From positions 2,046,001 to 2,110,000 of the forward strand of contig CP103029.1 of the NCBI GenBank assembly GCA_024752435.1: DNA of 64,000 nt, given 5' to 3'. Positions 61,390 to 64,000 of the stretch are shown here, one piece after another. The notes beneath the pieces are model-generated. The model was not told the origin of the DNA, did no database searches, and saw nothing but the letters and a program-made list of their open reading frames with translations. The stretch comes from Allantophomopsis cytisporea. Lineage: Eukaryota; Ascomycota; Leotiomycetes; Phacidiales; Phacidiaceae. Within the stretch, counting starts at the first letter, position 1. Each line of letters begins with the position of its first letter. The position numbers were made by a program, and so were the translations under genes.

Positions 61390-61800
61390 CTAGAAGGTAA
61401 AAAGAGAAGCTAAAGTTGGGCTTAGGCTAAAAGTCGAAGTCGAAGTTAAAGCAATAGTTGAAGGTATAGCTAAAACTATAGTTGACTTTAAACTCGAAGC
61501 TATAGCTGAACTTAATATTAAATCCGATGTTAAACCTACTACTAAACTTGATATTAAACCTGATATTAAACCTGCTACCGAACTTAATATTGAACCTAAT
61601 ATTGAACCTGCTACCAAACTTAACATTAAACCTGACATTGAATCTGATAGCGAACCTGATATCGAACTTAATACCGAACCTACTACTAAACCTAACGCTA
61701 AACTTAATAGTAAACTTAATACTAAAATCCCTCCTACTATTCTCGACTTTATTAAATACTTAAAGGGTAGAAACAGCTATAGTACAAGGGAAAGTATTTA
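61390..61800 (+). pseudogene. Relic of a highly charged, repeat-containing protein
   Basis: On the plus strand an open frame runs from just after a TAG at 61391 to a stop near 61798. It encodes first a Lys/Glu/Val-rich part and then a degenerate repeat of about six residues (LDIKPDIKPATELNI-like), i.e. 18-base units based on AAACCTGATATT and GCTACC. The frame continues upstream of the TAG with similar charged residues, so that stop probably replaced a CAG codon. The overlapping Leu/Asn-rich frames on both strands are shadows of the same repeat. It may be part of the same element as the relic downstream. Confidence 0.5.
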
Positions 61801-62569
61801 GGAAGTAGCAGATATAGCTAAAAAAGAAGTTAACTTCGAAGCTTTCAATAGGCTTTTCAATCTTTAACTCGATACTAATTAGTATATCCTTAATATATTG
61901 AAGTTCCCTAGTTTATATTGTAGTAATAAGTTGTATATACTAGATAAAGACTACTTTAGAACCAATAAAGTCTTAAGGAAATATACAAATCCTTTAAAAT
62001 ACAAAGAGATGTTTACTAGAATCTAGAGTAGAAGTATAAAACCCTAGCAAGTTACTTTAAAGGACTATATACTTTAGACTTATTGGCTAACAACTTCAAT
62101 AGACATCGATAGTACTTTAAGGTTTTTAAAGAGCCTTGCTATACTAAAAAAAGGACTGAACTAGGCTATACTACCCTATAGTTCTTTTAATATTACTACT
62201 AATATATATAGTATCTACCTTCTAATCCCTTTAGTAGACTAACGAAGCCAAGTAAAAATTAATGTAGTTAATATCAATTAAGTCTTTTAGATATTCTTTA
62301 GGTTGCTTAGCAATTAGAACTTAGTACAAGTCTTTGTACTCTTCTCTAAGATCTATATATCTTAGGTCGACTAAGGTATTTTATAGAGCAACTTCTTTTA
62401 ATTTACTTAACAACAAGTCTAGTACAACCGGGTCCTTCTACTATCTTTCCGAAAGTTCTACAATATAGATCAACTCTAAAGGATTCCTACCTATTATATA
62501 GTTGTATAGTTTAATATACTTATATAAAAAGTAGAAGTCGGTATTATAGAGAATAAAGATAAACTACGC

Positions 62570-64000
62570 TATTTAATACTCTTTTATTACCTAGAACTTT
62601 AGTACTTTAAATTTATTTAGGCCTTAATAATCAACCGGATCAACTCTAAGCCTAAACTATCGATATTTTAAAATACACGCTTATTCTTCAATAGAAAAAA
62701 CTTGAAAGATACTATTTAATTAGAGAGTTGGGCTAAACTACATCGGAGCTAGTTAGAGATTTAAGAAAACAACATCGATATAGTATACATCGATAAAGAA
62801 TAGCTTTAAGTCGATGTTAAAAAGCAATATAGCCCCCTACAAAAAAAGAAGGAAGTCTTCTTATAGAAGTACTTCTACTTCGAAGGCTATTATTAATATT
62901 AGATCTGTAGCTATACTAAGTCCTAGGTACAAGCTAACTAATACTTCCTATCGACTCTCTAAAATACTAGATTAATAACCTTTATACTCTAAGGTACTTC
63001 GAAAGAGCAAAGGGAAAGGCTAGTCTACAATTAGTTCTACTCTAAGACTAAATTATTGTTTGTTAGTAAGACTACCCTAGTCTTTAACAACTCCGACATC
63101 GAACTACTTGTATACAATTTGTTTTAGGTCAAAGGTATACAAAGCCTAAGGAAGAATGCTACCTTTTTAATACAAGCTTTAATAAAGGCCTATATATATA
63201 GCAAGCAATAGACGTATACCAACCTAATAAGTACACCTAAATCGTTGTTTAGAATATATAAAGAATATTGTATAACCTAGAGAGTATAAAAGGATATTAT
63301 CGGTACTATAACCAAGTAGGAAGACTAAAGCTATAATAGCGAAAGTAGTATTAAAAACAGCTTAGAGTCTAGCCCCTACTTTACCTTCCCTAGTACAACG
63401 TTCTTCGGCTTCTTCTATAGCTAGATTAACCGATACTACCTAGGATTCGAATATATCTTGTCTTAGGTAGATAAATAGTACGTCTCCTAGGCAGAGATAT
63501 AGGTAGTATACTTCTACTTTCGTATACTACGGTACTTTTTTAATATATCGATGCTTAATACCGAATTGGTACTATAGAAAGACAAGTAGAATCGAAGGCT
63601 GTAGTAGGATACTAAAAGAGAGCCTATACTAAAGGAGTACTTCAGCTTAAACTTAAAGGTATTAATAAACCAATATTGTTTCGGATAGTACTATAATATC
63701 TTCGACTAGTACAACTAGAAAGTATAGCTAGTACTATAGAAGTCTATCCTCGTCGATAGGAATCTAACGTTCTTCTACTACTATTAAAGATACTAGGCTG
63801 AAGTTCGAACGGCTAAAGATATCGTATAGAGGCAAAACTAGTTGGCTTGCTAGTTAACAGAGTTTAACGCCGTCCCTACAAACGTTAAAGTCAATGCTAG
63901 CTACTAGCTAGTCGAGTACTACATTAGATACTACGTCCTAGAGTTCTAAGCTTATATCTAGTACTTCTTTGTTAACCGACAAGAAGTAAAGGAAGAGTAT
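62570..64000 (+). pseudogene. Stop-riddled transposon-like ORF, amber stops only plus some ochre
   Basis: Reading in the frame that contains base 62852 as a first codon position, about 475 consecutive codons are coding-like and run off the window end. The frame is broken only by TAG (most) and TAA; no TGA was found by eye. Between about 63.37 and 64.0 kb alone there are roughly twenty such stops. CAG is essentially absent from the frame, His codons are very rare, and Tyr codons are in excess, exactly as CAG, CAA, CAT and CAC would look after C-to-T change at CpA. Ordinary segments such as KTTLVFNNSDIELLVYN read well between the stops. The protein family was not recognised. Confidence 0.6.

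Larger units (their letters stand above)
56670..64000. mobile_element. AT-rich, degenerate transposon-derived block
   Basis: About 7.3 kb with a sharp fall in GC compared with the gene-rich part and no intact gene. TpA is extremely frequent (TATATA, CTAGCTAG) while CAT, CAC, CAG and their complements are rare. This is the expected footprint of repeat-induced point mutation on multicopy elements. Several sub-blocks differ in texture: 56.9-57.6 kb tandem repeats, 58-60.1 kb very degenerate, 60.18-60.4 kb slightly GC-richer, and 61.1-64.0 kb a plus-strand coding relic. Terminal repeats and element type could not be determined. The block continues past the end of the window. Confidence 0.75.

Noticed and set aside
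61390..61763. Leu/Asn-repeat open frames on both strands
   Set aside because: They are off-frame shadows of the charged hexapeptide repeat and look like no real membrane protein.
62570..64000. Alternative genetic code in which TAG means Gln
   Set aside because: The gene-rich part of the same window uses TAG as a normal stop (for example at 52659-52661), and the CpA depletion explains the TAGs.
62000..64000. Starship captain (DUF3435 tyrosine recombinase)
   Set aside because: Some isolated segments were suggestive, but the order of expected motifs (RPG, RxxR-like, terminal Tyr region) could not be matched.

Overview
The window is nuclear DNA from a filamentous ascomycete (Pezizomycotina). 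Short spliceosomal introns of about 45-110 bp with GTANGT donors, genes on both strands and typical fungal families (PalB, Vts1, Zn2Cys6 regulator, DUF2985, ferric reductase-type oxidoreductase) all point there. The plant-cell-wall enzymes and an AT-rich, apparently RIP-mutated transposon block would fit a plant-associated or saprotrophic leotiomycete, but that placement is inference.

Bases 1 to about 31 kb form an ordinary gene-rich segment. It holds the 5' part of vts1 (-), a four-exon ribosomal protein L29 gene (-), a peroxisomal PMP47-type carrier (-), the calpain-like protease palB (+), a ferric reductase-like flavocytochrome (-), a 4.6 kb gene-poor stretch with microsatellites, an unrecognised ~844-aa protein (-), a Yippee protein (+), a zinc-type alcohol dehydrogenase (+) convergent with tRNA-splicing endonuclease subunit Sen15 (-), a DUF2985 membrane protein (+), a GH12 endoglucanase with a GPI-like tail (-) and a cellulose-synthase-like GT2 (+).

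From 31 to 43 kb gene density falls. Present are a CE5 acetylxylan esterase/cutinase (+), an orphan coding-like exon, an aquaporin gene with two premature stops (-), an unrecognised secreted or membrane protein (-), a 111-aa two-helix membrane protein (+) and a P-loop kinase-like protein that has lost its Walker A signature (+).

From 43 to 54.4 kb lies a compact group that looks like a catabolic or secondary-metabolite gene set without a visible backbone synthase: an FAD monooxygenase with one nonsense codon (-), an NAD-dependent epimerase-like protein (-), a divergent SDR (+), a Zn2Cys6 regulator (+) and a BAHD/trichothecene-3-O-acetyltransferase-like acyltransferase (-). The regulator plausibly controls the set; this is inferred from position only.

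From about 55.7 kb the sequence degenerates: a gene remnant, then tandem repeats, then from about 56.67 kb to the window end an AT-rich block with no intact gene. This block carries a 291-bp tandem duplication whose copies differ mainly by transitions, a charged repeat-coding relic, and a reading frame of roughly 475 codons (about 62.57-64.0 kb) whose stops are almost all TAG with some TAA and no TGA seen, as expected if CAG/CAA glutamine codons were converted by repeat-induced point mutation. The nonsense codons in the neighbouring aquaporin and monooxygenase genes suggest that decay extends into the flanking genes.
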